40,342 nucleotides of DNA from NCBI RefSeq assembly GCF_003105115.1, contig NZ_QETH01000039.1:1-40342 (forward strand), written 5' to 3'. Position 1 is the stretch's first letter, and the number at the start of each line of letters is the position of its first letter. A program made the position numbers and the translations under genes. The DNA is from Flavobacterium sp. HTF (GTDB taxonomy: Bacteria > Bacteroidota > Bacteroidia > Flavobacteriales > Flavobacteriaceae). Of the stretch, positions 7,487 through 16,971 are shown piece after piece. Under the pieces are notes generated by a model. The model ran no database searches, had not been told where the DNA came from, and saw nothing but the letters and a program-made list of their open reading frames with translations.

Positions 7487-9874
7487 TTATCCCTTAGGTT
7501 TAAAAACCAGCTTTGTTGATGTCTTTATGATTTCTTCTTTGTTCAGTTTCATTTTTCTGAATTTACCGGCATTGTACATTTCTGCCTGATCATTATAATG
7601 TTTGCTAAACTGATTTCCGGACTGACCGGTTGGCAGAATGCTCCAACTGTTTTCTATATCCGAAAAATCTACAATCCTTCTGGTGGAAGGGCCTCCTTTT
7701 ACATAATATTTTCCATCATCATTATAACCAAAAAACTGGTTATTAATAACCTCATTTGATCCGGGAGCTGCAAAAGGTCCAACATCAAATAATTTTCTTA
7801 AAGCGGCAACTTTTCCTAACGGATGTTCGTGTTCTACAGTATGTACTTTACCCCAATTCCAGTCCGTTATGGAATTTCCTAATTGTTTTTGAAGTTCCGT
7901 AATCGCCTTATGAAATGATTTTGAGACAATTTCCGTTCTGGTTTCTTTTACATTTTTAGTCTTGACATTATCCCACCAAACTGAATTTTCATTAGTGATT
8001 TGTCTGGCAATGATTTGTTTTCCTAAATGCGTTCCGAGGAATAAATTAAAATTGTCTTCGCCCATTTCATCTTCAAATGTGTTTTTCAAATACAGATAAA
8101 CCCATTTGTTGTAAATTGTTGGAGCAAGGTCTTCTGTATTATGAGTTCCTTTCCATGATTTTAGAACCTGAATTGCTTGTTTTTCTTCCGCGGTAAGCGA
8201 ATTATTATCAAGATTTGCAATTAAACTTTCTACCGTTCCAGTAACAACCGGAGAAGTATTATCATAAATCATTTTACTTATTTCTTCTTTATCCCAATCT
8301 GATTTTGGCTCTAATAATGCCGAAATTCTTTTGGCACGATCTTCCGGAAGATAATAGCCAGGATACAAATAACCATCAATCGCTTCGGGCTGATTGTTTG
8401 CCGAATATACATATCCCCATTTTGGGTTTTCAGCCGATGGATTTTTAGAAAAATCAAGATATTCTGTTATATCGTCTTTACCGCTTGCTCCATCCAAAAT
8501 AAAAAAAGAACTAACTCCTTTATTATGTTTATAAAGTTTTCCTGTTGCCCACCAGGCTACATTTCCCTTTGCATCTCCATACATCACATTCAATCCCGGA
8601 GCTGCAACCAATTTTACGGCATTCCTAAAATCGTCTTTACTCTTAGCGTGAGAAAGCCCGTAAACGGCATCCAGAATCTGGATCGGCTGCTGCGTATAAA
8701 TCCACGACATTGAAATTGGGTTTTTACGGTCTAATCGCTCCAGCAAATCGTTCATGATTGGACCGTGTCGACTGGATTTAAGCGTAAGTACAACGTCTGA
8801 TGTATCTTTTACTTTAATGGTTTTCTTTCTTGTTTCATAAGTACTAAAACCTGTCGGTGTCTGGTATTGATTTGAATCTCCTTTTTTATTGGTTTCCTGA
8901 TAAAAATCGATGTCATCATTTTCAAACATCGTCAATCCATAAGCATAATCGCGGTTATGAGCCAATAACGGAAATGGAGTTCCTGCTAGATAACAGCCAT
9001 ACAATTCATGATCCGGCGTCACTATGTGCGCCTCATACCAGGTTCCGGGCTGAGAGAACCCTATGTGTGGATCATTGGCAAAAATTACTTTTCCGGTTTT
9101 CGTCTTATTTGGTCCAACAACCCAGCTGTTACTTCCTACAAATGGCGGAATCGGGGATTTATCCAGTAAAGCCGCAACCGATTTTGAAATCGTCGTGTAT
9201 TCTTCTATATTTTCTTTTGAACTTTTAAGCTGAGTTGTATTAAACTCGCCTTCAATTCCTAAATCTTTCAAATATTCAGCACCATATCTGTTACGAATAT
9301 CTGTTAATAACGGATCTGTTTTTTGAGCCATGGCAAAACTGAAAGACATGTATCCAAAAATATTGTAAACGTCTTTTAAAGTAAATTTTTCTTTTTTTAC
9401 TCCTACCAAAGTAAACTCAAGAGGCGTTGTACCTTCTTCCAGATACTGATTAATTCCGTCCAGATAGGCCATTGTCAATTGGTAACTCTGACTGTTTTTG
9501 TCTAATTTAGAAATGGCTTTTACCGAAGCTTCTTCAATACCAATACCGGAGAAAAATTTATCATTTTTAAGCGCAACCGATCCAAATATTTCAGATAATC
9601 TTCCCGGTGCAATACGTCGCAGCAATTCCATTTGCCATAACCTTTCCTGTGCATGCACATAACCTAAGGTCGTCATAGCATCTTTTTCAGACTCGGCATA
9701 AATATGAGGAACTCCAAAATCATCAAAATAAACTGTTGTTTCTTTCTGTAGGTTTTTCAGCTCCGACTCTCCGTCATATTTGGGTTTCAGATGAAATATA
9801 TAGCCGCACAAACCTATTCCCAGAATTACAATCAACACCACTAAAACCAGAAGGATTTTTTTAATTTTTCTCAT
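7487..9874 (-). CDS. Penicillin acylase-family Ntn hydrolase
   Basis: 795 residues from the ATG at 9874; a TTG two codons upstream is less likely. An N-terminal membrane or signal segment spans residues 7-30. The small-subunit part contains FGVPHIYAES and GYVHAQERLWQMELLRR. The autoproteolysis site is GSNSWVV near residue 245: the Ser after Gly would become the N-terminal nucleophile, as in SN-W of known penicillin acylases. The conserved FANDPHIGFSQPGTWYEAH and a late GSNEVINN (probable oxyanion Asn) follow. The fold cleaves amide-linked acyl groups from beta-lactams, acyl-homoserine lactones or peptides. The natural substrate here is unknown. Confidence 0.92.
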   Translation of the reverse strand: MRKIKKILLVLVVLIVILGIGLCGYIFHLKPKYDGESELKNLQKETTVYFDDFGVPHIYAESEKDAMTTLGYVHAQERLWQMELLRRIAPGRLSEIFGSVALKNDKFFSGIGIEEASVKAISKLDKNSQSYQLTMAYLDGINQYLEEGTTPLEFTLVGVKKEKFTLKDVYNIFGYMSFSFAMAQKTDPLLTDIRNRYGAEYLKDLGIEGEFNTTQLKSSKENIEEYTTISKSVAALLDKSPIPPFVGSNSWVVGPNKTKTGKVIFANDPHIGFSQPGTWYEAHIVTPDHELYGCYLAGTPFPLLAHNRDYAYGLTMFENDDIDFYQETNKKGDSNQYQTPTGFSTYETRKKTIKVKDTSDVVLTLKSSRHGPIMNDLLERLDRKNPISMSWIYTQQPIQILDAVYGLSHAKSKDDFRNAVKLVAAPGLNVMYGDAKGNVAWWATGKLYKHNKGVSSFFILDGASGKDDITEYLDFSKNPSAENPKWGYVYSANNQPEAIDGYLYPGYYLPEDRAKRISALLEPKSDWDKEEISKMIYDNTSPVVTGTVESLIANLDNNSLTAEEKQAIQVLKSWKGTHNTEDLAPTIYNKWVYLYLKNTFEDEMGEDNFNLFLGTHLGKQIIARQITNENSVWWDNVKTKNVKETRTEIVSKSFHKAITELQKQLGNSITDWNWGKVHTVEHEHPLGKVAALRKLFDVGPFAAPGSNEVINNQFFGYNDDGKYYVKGGPSTRRIVDFSDIENSWSILPTGQSGNQFSKHYNDQAEMYNAGKFRKMKLNKEEIIKTSTKLVFKPKG

Positions 9875-9983
9875 ATTCAAACAAGTATAAACGAATCATA
9901 AATAATGTAACTTCATAACAGAATCATGTAAGACTGATCCTTTTTAAAAGTCTAAATTTATGTATTTAAAACCAATACCATAA

Positions 9984-11540
9984 ATGTCAATCTATAAAAA
10001 AATAGCAATCGGAATAATTTCTCTCTTTATTTTTGTGATTTTAGTCAATATTGGCCTCAATTATTGGATAAAAAAACAATTACCAAAAATCATACACGAG
10101 AAAAACAAAACTGCTTACAATATCAATTACGAAAAAATTGAAGTTTCACTTTTTTCCCGTAATATCTCTGCAACAACATTACTGGTTCATCCTAAAAACG
10201 AACCTAAAGACAGCAAAAACGGATTGTTTTCTAAAATTGAATCTGTTACCATTAAACATTTTAATATTTGGGATTTGGCATTTCGCGATATCATTCAGGC
10301 CGAAAGCATTATCATAAACAAACCCCGCGTAATTTTATACAAAAAAGGAGATAAATTACTAAATAACAGTAAGAGTATTAAAAGTGAAATCGTTGAACCT
10401 TTTCGTAAAATCGTTGCCGTTCGAAATATTTATATTAATGACGGTGCTGTTGATGTAGTTTCATTAGACACAGACAAACCAATCCTGAATGTCAAAAAAA
10501 TTATTTTAAAACTCGAAGGAATCCTCATTACAGATGCGACGCTGAAAGAAAAAATTCCGCTTCAATATGAAAAATACACACTGGTCTGCGATAGTATTTA
10601 TTACAAACCAAATCAGTTTTATCATTTTAGTATTGGAAAAATCGCTACCGAAAACAATTATTTAAAAATCAACAAATTTTCAGTTCTTCCCGAATATTCG
10701 AGAAAAGTTTTTGTTCAGAAACTAGATAAAGAAAAAGACATCTATACCATAAAGCTGGATTCTGCCGAAATTAACAAAATGGACTGGGGTTTTAAAAATG
10801 ATCGTTTTTTCTTTAAAGCAAATTCGATTGTAATGAATCATGTTGATGCCAATGTTTACAGAAATAAAATTCCGAACGATGATTTAAGCAAAAAATATCT
10901 CTACAATGCTTTATTGCGAAAAATCAAATTCCCGTTGCAAATTGATACTTTGCAAATTAAAAAATCCAAATTGGTTTATGAAGAAGAGATTGATTTTACA
11001 AAAGGTCCCGGTATTTTAAATTTTGATCAGTTTAATCTACGTGCGCTAAATCTTAAAAGTGGTTTTGGCCTGAAAAAAACGAATGATGTTAAAATTAAAA
11101 TCAATTGTCTGTTTATGAAAGATTCACATCTGGCTGTAAACTGGAATTTTAATATTTTGGATCTTAAAGACAGTTTTCATATTCAGGGAAGCATTTCAAA
11201 TTTTAATGTTGCCGCAATGGAACGGTTTTCAAAACCCTATATGAACACCACTTTTACAGGAACATTCAAAAAATATCATTTTAACTTTTACGGAAATGAT
11301 GACATTTCGAAAGGAAATGCGTCACTGGAATATGATGATTTGAAAGTAAAAATGTTCAAAAAGAAAAACCCTGAAAAAGAAGCAAAACTAAAATCTGCCA
11401 TTGTCAATTTACTGGTCAAAAATGATTCAAAAGACAAACCAAAAAATGCAGATGTCGAAGTGGAAAGAATTCAGGAAAAGTCTTTTTATAATTTTTTATG
11501 GAGAAATATTGCCGAGTCTTTGAAGAAAATTTTAATTTAA
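9984..11540 (+). CDS. Membrane-anchored AsmA-like protein of unknown function
   Basis: 518 residues. One N-terminal transmembrane helix (about residues 7-28) is followed by a long β-rich periplasmic part. Repeated strands of the type SLFSRNISATTLLVHPKNE, IIQAESIIINKPRVILYKKGD and IYINDGAVDVVSLDTDKP are typical of AsmA/DUF748-like proteins, which form elongated β-structures at the envelope. This is a fold-level guess, not a family match. Lys is very frequent. It starts 110 nt from the divergent penicillin acylase gene, and the next gene on the same strand begins 82 nt after its stop, so they could be cotranscribed. Confidence 0.55.
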   Translation: MSIYKKIAIGIISLFIFVILVNIGLNYWIKKQLPKIIHEKNKTAYNINYEKIEVSLFSRNISATTLLVHPKNEPKDSKNGLFSKIESVTIKHFNIWDLAFRDIIQAESIIINKPRVILYKKGDKLLNNSKSIKSEIVEPFRKIVAVRNIYINDGAVDVVSLDTDKPILNVKKIILKLEGILITDATLKEKIPLQYEKYTLVCDSIYYKPNQFYHFSIGKIATENNYLKINKFSVLPEYSRKVFVQKLDKEKDIYTIKLDSAEINKMDWGFKNDRFFFKANSIVMNHVDANVYRNKIPNDDLSKKYLYNALLRKIKFPLQIDTLQIKKSKLVYEEEIDFTKGPGILNFDQFNLRALNLKSGFGLKKTNDVKIKINCLFMKDSHLAVNWNFNILDLKDSFHIQGSISNFNVAAMERFSKPYMNTTFTGTFKKYHFNFYGNDDISKGNASLEYDDLKVKMFKKKNPEKEAKLKSAIVNLLVKNDSKDKPKNADVEVERIQEKSFYNFLWRNIAESLKKILI

Positions 11541-11622
11541 CTTTCAAATTCTCAAAACTGATAAATATCATATTTTGAAATAGTTCTTTTTGCAACATTT
11601 GCTTTTTCAACCCAAAAAACAA

Positions 11623-13428
11623 ATGGCAAACAAAAATTTACACACTTTCCATATACCTGTAATGGGACTTGCCTACACAATTGACAGTCCAATTCGTGTA
11701 GCACAATACGGCATTTCATCTGTAATTTCTATTGCTGATGACGAACTGATTGAAAAAATGAGGCATTTTTACAGCACCAAATTCAATCAGCCTTATCAGG
11801 AAATCACCCATAAAATTCAGGATTATCGTGCCGAACGTATTACTTCATATCTCAATCTGGTTGATAAAATAGTAAAGCAGAAATTTGAAAATTTTAAAAC
11901 AGAACTTGCAGAAAGCAAAACGGCTTTAGAAAATTTCATGGCAATGCTGCCTAATACTTCGGATATAAAAAAAGGTTTTCAAAATTTGCTGGAAGACGGG
12001 ATTGCTTTTAAGGAAAACATTCAGAATTATATTGAAGCGCATCTTTCGTCAGGCGAAATTGATGTGAATATCATGACGAAGTTAGACAAAGATAATTTCA
12101 AGAAAAATGAACAGCTCCCAATTGAATTTAACGATGCACACGCTGCTTTAAGAGGATTTGCCAACAGCAACCTTACTTCTTCTGTTGTTCTTTCTGCCGG
12201 TATGAATCCCAGACTTTATAGTTATTTCGAAAATTTTACAGATTTTTATCCTGATGAGAACAATCAGCTTAAAAAGAAAATTATTCTTAAAGTAAGTGAT
12301 TTCCGTTCTGCGATGATCCAGGGAAATTTTTTAGCTAAAAAAGGACTTTGGGTTTCAGAATACCGAATTGAATCCGGATTAAACTGTGGCGGACACGCCT
12401 TTGCTACCGAGGGATTGCTTTTAGGGACGATTTTAGAAGAATTCAGGCAAAAAAAGCAGGAACTAGCCCAATCGTCATACGAATTAATGATCAAAGCACT
12501 GGAGCTAAAAAACAGGCCTTTTCCAAAACAGCCTTTGGCTACAAAAATAACGGTACAGGGCGGAGTCGGAACTGCAGAAGAACATGAATTTTTATTAGAT
12601 ACGTACCAGGTTGATTCTGTGGGTTGGGGAACACCATTTTTGCTGGTTCCGGAAGCTACTTCTGTAGATGAGGAAACAAGAAAATTATTAATGAACGCCA
12701 AAGAAGAGGATTTATACTTAAGCAACATTTCACCATTAGGAGTTCCGTTTAATTCATTGAAAGGAACATCAAATGAAATTCTAAAACAAAAACGAATTCA
12801 GGAAAACAAAGCGGGAAGTTCCTGTCCAAAACGCTTTTTGGCTTTAAGTAAAGAATATGACCCAACAGGGATATGCACAGCCTCCAAAAAATATCAGGAT
12901 ATAAAACTGGAAGAATTAGAAAATTCAAAAGATACCATTTCAGCTTCTAATTATGAAAAAACAAAAACTGAGATTACCCAAAAGTCCTGTCTTTGCGTAG
13001 GTCTGGCTAATGCTTCTTATCTGGAAAATGATATAAAAATAAAAGGTCAGGCACAAGGCGTGGTAATATGTCCGGGACCGAACATGGCCTATTTTGACCA
13101 GGAAGTTTCACTAAAACAAATGGTACAGCATATTTACGGAAACAAATCTGTGCTTAGTCATTCTGACAGGCCAAATCTTTTAGTAAAAGAATTAAAAATG
13201 TATCTGGATTATTTTAGAAATGAAATTGAAAACATTTCTGGTGAAGTGACCTCAAATCAATTAAAAAAATGGAATACCTTTAAATCCAATCTCTTTGAAG
13301 GTATTGAATATTATCAGAATTTATTGGAATCAACCTTTTATTTCAAAACCGATATCAAGAAAATCAAGGAACAGTTCAGTTTATATAAATCGCAATTAGC
13401 CGAAATTAAAATTCCTGAACAGTGCTAA
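11623..13428 (+). CDS. Conserved-looking 601-residue protein, possible FMN-type TIM barrel, function unknown
   Basis: I do not recognise this as a named family. The ATG at 11623 is chosen over a TTG 11 codons upstream. The N-terminus (IPVMGLAYTIDSPIRVAQYGISSVIS) looks like the first strand of nitronate-monooxygenase or glutamate-synthase-like barrels. ITVQGGVGTAEEHEFLL and VDSVGWGTPFLLVPEATS (about residues 310-350) resemble phosphate-binding and late-barrel segments of FMN enzymes. GLNCGGHAFATEG lies near 255. Cysteines cluster later in SSCPKRF, GICTAS, KSCLCVGL and VVICPGPN, plus a terminal Cys, suggesting metal or Fe-S binding. The C-terminus is helical. No redox partner gene is adjacent. 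The barrel assignment is inference. Confidence 0.6.
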   Translation: MANKNLHTFHIPVMGLAYTIDSPIRVAQYGISSVISIADDELIEKMRHFYSTKFNQPYQEITHKIQDYRAERITSYLNLVDKIVKQKFENFKTELAESKTALENFMAMLPNTSDIKKGFQNLLEDGIAFKENIQNYIEAHLSSGEIDVNIMTKLDKDNFKKNEQLPIEFNDAHAALRGFANSNLTSSVVLSAGMNPRLYSYFENFTDFYPDENNQLKKKIILKVSDFRSAMIQGNFLAKKGLWVSEYRIESGLNCGGHAFATEGLLLGTILEEFRQKKQELAQSSYELMIKALELKNRPFPKQPLATKITVQGGVGTAEEHEFLLDTYQVDSVGWGTPFLLVPEATSVDEETRKLLMNAKEEDLYLSNISPLGVPFNSLKGTSNEILKQKRIQENKAGSSCPKRFLALSKEYDPTGICTASKKYQDIKLEELENSKDTISASNYEKTKTEITQKSCLCVGLANASYLENDIKIKGQAQGVVICPGPNMAYFDQEVSLKQMVQHIYGNKSVLSHSDRPNLLVKELKMYLDYFRNEIENISGEVTSNQLKKWNTFKSNLFEGIEYYQNLLESTFYFKTDIKKIKEQFSLYKSQLAEIKIPEQC

Positions 13429-13434
13429 ATAACC

Positions 13435-13468
13435 AAAAAACCCCGAAATATACATTTCGGGGTTTTTT
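13435..13468. terminator. Bidirectional terminator
   Basis: The stem CCCCGAAAT-ATAC-ATTTCGGGG is flanked by six As and six Ts between convergent genes. Confidence 0.9.
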
Positions 13469-13487
13469 ATTTCAAAATATTTTATGT

Positions 13488-13940
13488 CTATTCTTTTTTC
13501 TTATTTTTTTCATCAATAACAGCACCTGTACCAGTACCTAAAGCTGCTCCGGCAAGACCACCAATAATAGCACCTTCACCTTTTCTCTTACTGACAATAG
13601 CTCCTGTTGCTGCTCCTACTCCGGCACCAATTACGGCACCTTTTGCTGTTGCACTCCATCCTTTTTTCTTAGCTGGAGCTGCAGTTGCAGTTCCGTCATT
13701 TTGATGTACTACTACCACTTTTTGTTCAGCTGCTCTTTGTTGGGCTGCTTTTTGTTCAGCTTCTTTTTGTTCTTCTAAAGCGGCCATTTCAACCTTCATT
13801 GAATCAATAATTCTTTGTTTATTAATTTCAACTTTCATTGAGTCGATACTGGCTTGTTTTGCTTTATTCAATTCTTGCTTACTCTGATTTTGACAAGAAA
13901 TAATAGATAAGGCTGCGATAAATATATATAAGGCTTTCAT
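13488..13940 (-). CDS. Lipoprotein with glycine-zipper (YMGG-like) domain
   Basis: 150 residues from the ATG at 13940. This start gives a clean lipoprotein signal, ALYIFIAALSIISC, with Cys at about residue 16. A start at 13967 would put extra residues before it. After the Cys comes a charged coiled-coil region with a short internal duplication (IDSMKVEI and IDSMKVEM) and an Ala/Gln/Glu run. A Gly-rich segment GAVIGAGVGAATGAIVSKRKGEGAIIGG (about 95-125) matches glycine-zipper membrane-inserting motifs. It is likely an envelope lipoprotein. Its role is unknown; related proteins are often stress-linked. It is monocistronic. Confidence 0.8.
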   Translation of the reverse strand: MKALYIFIAALSIISCQNQSKQELNKAKQASIDSMKVEINKQRIIDSMKVEMAALEEQKEAEQKAAQQRAAEQKVVVVHQNDGTATAAPAKKKGWSATAKGAVIGAGVGAATGAIVSKRKGEGAIIGGLAGAALGTGTGAVIDEKNKKKE

Positions 13941-14078
13941 GATTGTAGTTTTTAAAAAATTATACACTACAAATTACGCAATAAGATGCTTATGGCTTAT
14001 TACATGATTTTTGTAAAAATTTACAAAATTAAAATAATGCCTAAAATTAAAATGCCGCCAAACCTCATGAATCTGATA

Positions 14079-15356
14079 TTACTTTCCTAAAATTCCTTTT
14101 TTTAGAATTTGCCCAAAATCATACATGTCTTCGTAAGAACAATATAACGGAACCGGCGCTAAACGAATAACATTGGGTTCGCGCCAATCAGTAATGACTC
14201 CGTTTTTCATTAAATATTCGAACAGGCTTCTTCCTTCTCCGTGCAGAAAGACAGATAATTGAGACGCTCTTTCTTCTGGATTGGCTGGCGTAATGATTTC
14301 AAAAGTACTTTCTACTTCTTTATCAATTTCATGCAGAATAAATTCTAAATAAGATGTAATATGATCTCTTTTTGCGATTAGAGCGTCCATTCCAACTTCT
14401 GCAAACATTTCTACAGATGCGAGATACGGTGCTAAAGAAAGTACAGGCAAATTGCTAATCTGCCATCCACCTGCTCCGTGAACCGGATCAAAAGTGGGCT
14501 CCATTTTAAAACGACGTTCTTTATTATGTCCCCACCAGCCTGCAAATCGTGGTAAATCCGCATCATTATGATGTCTTTCGTGAACAAAAACTCCGGATGC
14601 ATTTCCTGGTCCTGAGTTCATATATTTATAACTGCACCATGCAGCAAAATCTACATTCCAGTCATGAAGTTCTAATTTGATATTTCCGGCGGCATGTGCC
14701 AGATCCCAGCCCACTTTTGCTCCGGCTTTTTGTCCGGCTGCCGTTATGGTTTTGATATCAAAAACCTGTCCGGTATAATAATTTACTCCTCCGATTAAAA
14801 CTAAAGCAAGCTCATCGCCCACTTCTTCAATTTTTGCGAGAACATCTTCAAGGCGAATGTTGTGTTCTCCTTCGCGGCGTTTGATTTCAACAATGGCATC
14901 TTCTGGCTTAAATCCATGAAAATGAACCTGACTCTGAAACATATACTGATCGGAAGGAAATGCTTTTTCTTCGCAGATAATTTTAAAACGTTTTGCTGTT
15001 GGCTGATAAAATGAAACCATAAGCAAATGAAGATTTACCGTCAAAGTATTCATTACCGTAACTTCCGAAGGCAAAGCACCGACAATTTTACTCAGAGGTG
15101 CAGCAAATCTTTCCTGATAATCCCACCATGGTTTTTGTGCATAAAAATGACCTTCTACGGCAAGTTCAGCCCAGTCATTCATTATTTCATCTATATAAGC
15201 TTTAGTGCGTTTTGGCTGTAATCCTAAAGAATTTCCTGTAAAATAAATAACTCTTTTGTCGTTTACTTTCGGAAAAATAAATTGTTCCTGATAATGATTC
15301 AAAGAATCTTGTGAATCAAGTTGTTTCGCAAATTCGCGCGTATTTTGAAAAGTCAT
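14079..15356 (-). CDS. kynU: Kynureninase
   Basis: 425 residues, the usual length. It is a fold-type I PLP enzyme that hydrolyses kynurenine or 3-hydroxykynurenine to (hydroxy)anthranilate and alanine. The PLP-binding Lys lies in CSYKYMNSGPG near residue 240. Other conserved segments are YFTGNSLGLQP near the start, GWDLAHAAGN (Asp and His pocket) and the GAGGWQISNLPVLS stretch. The start at 15356 is the natural one. It acts after kmo, encoded 11 kb away. It lies downstream of queA on the same strand but behind a terminator, so it is probably transcribed separately. Confidence 0.95.
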   Translation of the reverse strand: MTFQNTREFAKQLDSQDSLNHYQEQFIFPKVNDKRVIYFTGNSLGLQPKRTKAYIDEIMNDWAELAVEGHFYAQKPWWDYQERFAAPLSKIVGALPSEVTVMNTLTVNLHLLMVSFYQPTAKRFKIICEEKAFPSDQYMFQSQVHFHGFKPEDAIVEIKRREGEHNIRLEDVLAKIEEVGDELALVLIGGVNYYTGQVFDIKTITAAGQKAGAKVGWDLAHAAGNIKLELHDWNVDFAAWCSYKYMNSGPGNASGVFVHERHHNDADLPRFAGWWGHNKERRFKMEPTFDPVHGAGGWQISNLPVLSLAPYLASVEMFAEVGMDALIAKRDHITSYLEFILHEIDKEVESTFEIITPANPEERASQLSVFLHGEGRSLFEYLMKNGVITDWREPNVIRLAPVPLYCSYEDMYDFGQILKKGILGK

Positions 15357-15481
15357 TGTTTTTTGTTTTGAATGCTAAAATAACACCTTTTGAAATATTA
15401 CGCTTAAATTTAACAATTAGGTTTGTTTTGAGTTTGATTGTTTTAGGCTTGGTATCTGAACCAAAACCTGAAACCTGAAAC

Positions 15482-15513
15482 AAAAAAACCTGCCATTACT
15501 GACAGGTTTTTTA
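15482..15513 (-). terminator. Intrinsic terminator after queA
   Basis: AAAAACCTG and CAGGTTTTT arms surround a 10-nt loop, with T-runs on either strand. It follows the queA stop at 15542 in the minus direction. Confidence 0.75.
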
Positions 15514-15541
15514 TATGAATCAATTTACCTTTTATAATAAA

Positions 15542-16591
15542 TTAGATAATTAACATTGCATCTCCGTAAGAATAGAATTTATATTCTTCTTTGATTGCTT
15601 CGTCATATGCTCTTTTCATTAAATCATGACCACAGAAAGCAGAAATCATCATTAATAATGTTGATTTTGGTGTGTGGAAATTTGTAATCATACAGTTTGC
15701 AATACTAAAATCATGAGGAGGGAAAATAAATTTATTTGTCCAGCCTTCATAAGGATTCAGCGTATTTTGAGAAGAAACCGAACTTTCTATGGCACGCATA
15801 GAAGTTGTTCCAACTGCACAAATACGTTTTTTGTTTGCTTTTGCAGTGTTTACAATATCACAAGCGTCTTGTTTAATAATCAATTCTTCAGAATCCATTT
15901 TGTGTTTAGACAAATCTTCAACCTCAACCGGGTTAAAAGTTCCTAAACCAACGTGTAGAGTAACTTCTGCAAAATTTACTCCTTTGATTTCTAATTTTTT
16001 CAAAAGGTGTTTAGAGAAGTGTAAACCTGCAGTTGGTGCTGCTACCGCTCCTTCTTCTTTTGCATAAATAGTCTGGTATCTTTCCGCATCTTCAGCAGTA
16101 ACTTCTCTGTTGATGTATTTAGGGATTGGAGTTTCTCCAAGTTCTGTCAGTTTGTTTCTGAATTCTTCATAAGAACCATCGTATAAGAAACGCAAAGTTC
16201 TTCCACGGGAAGTTGTATTGTCAATTACCTCAGCAACTAATGAATCGTCATCACCAAAATATAGTTTGTTACCAATACGGATTTTTCTGGCCGGATCAAC
16301 CAAAACATCCCAAAGGCGTTGCTCAGAATTTAATTCTCTTAATAAGAAAACTTCAATTCTTGCTCCTGTTTTTTCCTTATTTCCATACAAACGTGCAGGG
16401 AAAACTTTTGTATTATTTAGAATTAAAACGTCTCCGTCATCAAAATAGTTGATAACGTCTTTAAACATTTTATGTTCGATAGTTTGTTTTTGACGGTCAA
16501 TTACCATTAAACGAGATTCATCTCTATTTTCTGCTGGAAATTCAGCCAAAAGTTCTTTCGGTAAATTGAAATTGAAGTGTGATAATTTCAT
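15542..16591 (-). CDS. queA: S-adenosylmethionine:tRNA ribosyltransferase-isomerase
   Basis: 349 residues, full length. QueA transfers and isomerises the ribosyl moiety of SAM onto 7-aminomethyl-deazaguanine in tRNA, giving epoxyqueuosine. Recognisable segments are the N-terminal [21 protein letters not shown], then [27 protein letters not shown] near residue 180, the VGLGTFNPV segment and [16 protein letters not shown] near the end. A well-spaced promoter is visible at 16656-16687. A low-complexity inverted repeat of ATTTTAGAT type in the 5' leader resembles tracts found elsewhere in the window. Confidence 0.96.
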   Translation of the reverse strand: MKLSHFNFNLPKELLAEFPAENRDESRLMVIDRQKQTIEHKMFKDVINYFDDGDVLILNNTKVFPARLYGNKEKTGARIEVFLLRELNSEQRLWDVLVDPARKIRIGNKLYFGDDDSLVAEVIDNTTSRGRTLRFLYDGSYEEFRNKLTELGETPIPKYINREVTAEDAERYQTIYAKEEGAVAAPTAGLHFSKHLLKKLEIKGVNFAEVTLHVGLGTFNPVEVEDLSKHKMDSEELIIKQDACDIVNTAKANKKRICAVGTTSMRAIESSVSSQNTLNPYEGWTNKFIFPPHDFSIANCMITNFHTPKSTLLMMISAFCGHDLMKRAYDEAIKEEYKFYSYGDAMLII

Positions 16592-16655
16592 ATTTGAATT
16601 GTTGATTTTAGAATGTAGATTTTAGATTTTTTTATCTAAAATTTTAAATCGGTTG

Positions 16656-16687
16656 CAAATATACGATTGTGAGATAGGCGTTGTCAA
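16656..16687 (-). promoter_or_regulatory. Promoter of queA (Bacteroidota -33/-7 type)
   Basis: On the minus strand, TTG (16685-16687), a 21-nt spacer, then TATATTTG (16656-16663), an exact TAnnTTTG. Transcription should start near 16649, giving a leader of about 60 nt. Confidence 0.7.
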
Positions 16688-16784
16688 GTGTTTTGACGTT
16701 TATTTTCAAAAGTCGTTGATTTAGTGGCGTTTTGAGAACTATTAAAAATGTGTTTTTATCTACAAAAAACATTTTCAGCATATT

Positions 16785-16888
16785 ATTGTCATTTCGACGA
16801 AGGAGAAATCTTCACGAGAAGCTCGTCAAAGATTGGGTTCTTGTTGTGGAGTTACTTACGAAGATTTCTCCTTCGTCGAAATGACAAT
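16785..16888. repeat. Palindromic intergenic repeat with 29-bp perfect arms
   Basis: Arms at 16785-16813 and 16860-16888 are exact reverse complements. They begin ATTGTCATTTCGACGAAGG and surround a 46-nt centre with a small CGAG/CTCG hairpin. The arm resembles palindromic repeats I remember from other Bacteroidota genomes. There is no transposase. It accounts for most of the 380-nt gap between queA and aroA. Confidence 0.8.
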
Positions 16889-16916
16889 CTTTACGAATAT
16901 AGACAAACTCATGCAC

Positions 16917-16946
16917 AAAAAAACCTCTGGTTGAAACCAGAGGCTA
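16917..16946 (-). terminator. Intrinsic terminator after aroA
   Basis: The stem CCTCTGGT-TTCA-ACCAGAGG on the minus strand is followed by seven Ts, 26 nt after the aroA stop. Confidence 0.9.
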
Positions 16947-16971
16947 TATTTTGTTATTGATGAAATTTCAA

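Noticed and set aside
8857..9228. Plus-strand 123-codon open frame inside the penicillin acylase gene
   Set aside because: Antisense shadow of a gene with full catalytic motifs.
12264..12728. Minus-strand 154-codon open frame inside the 601-residue gene
   Set aside because: Shadow of the plus-strand gene; Ser/Phe-rich translation with no domain and no promoter.
16785..16888. Complete insertion sequence
   Set aside because: Only 104 bp with no transposase and no target duplication that I could identify.
16748..16960. Plus-strand open frame of 70 codons between queA and aroA
   Set aside because: It runs through the 29-bp palindrome and the aroA terminator; its composition is repeat-derived and it has no family resemblance.
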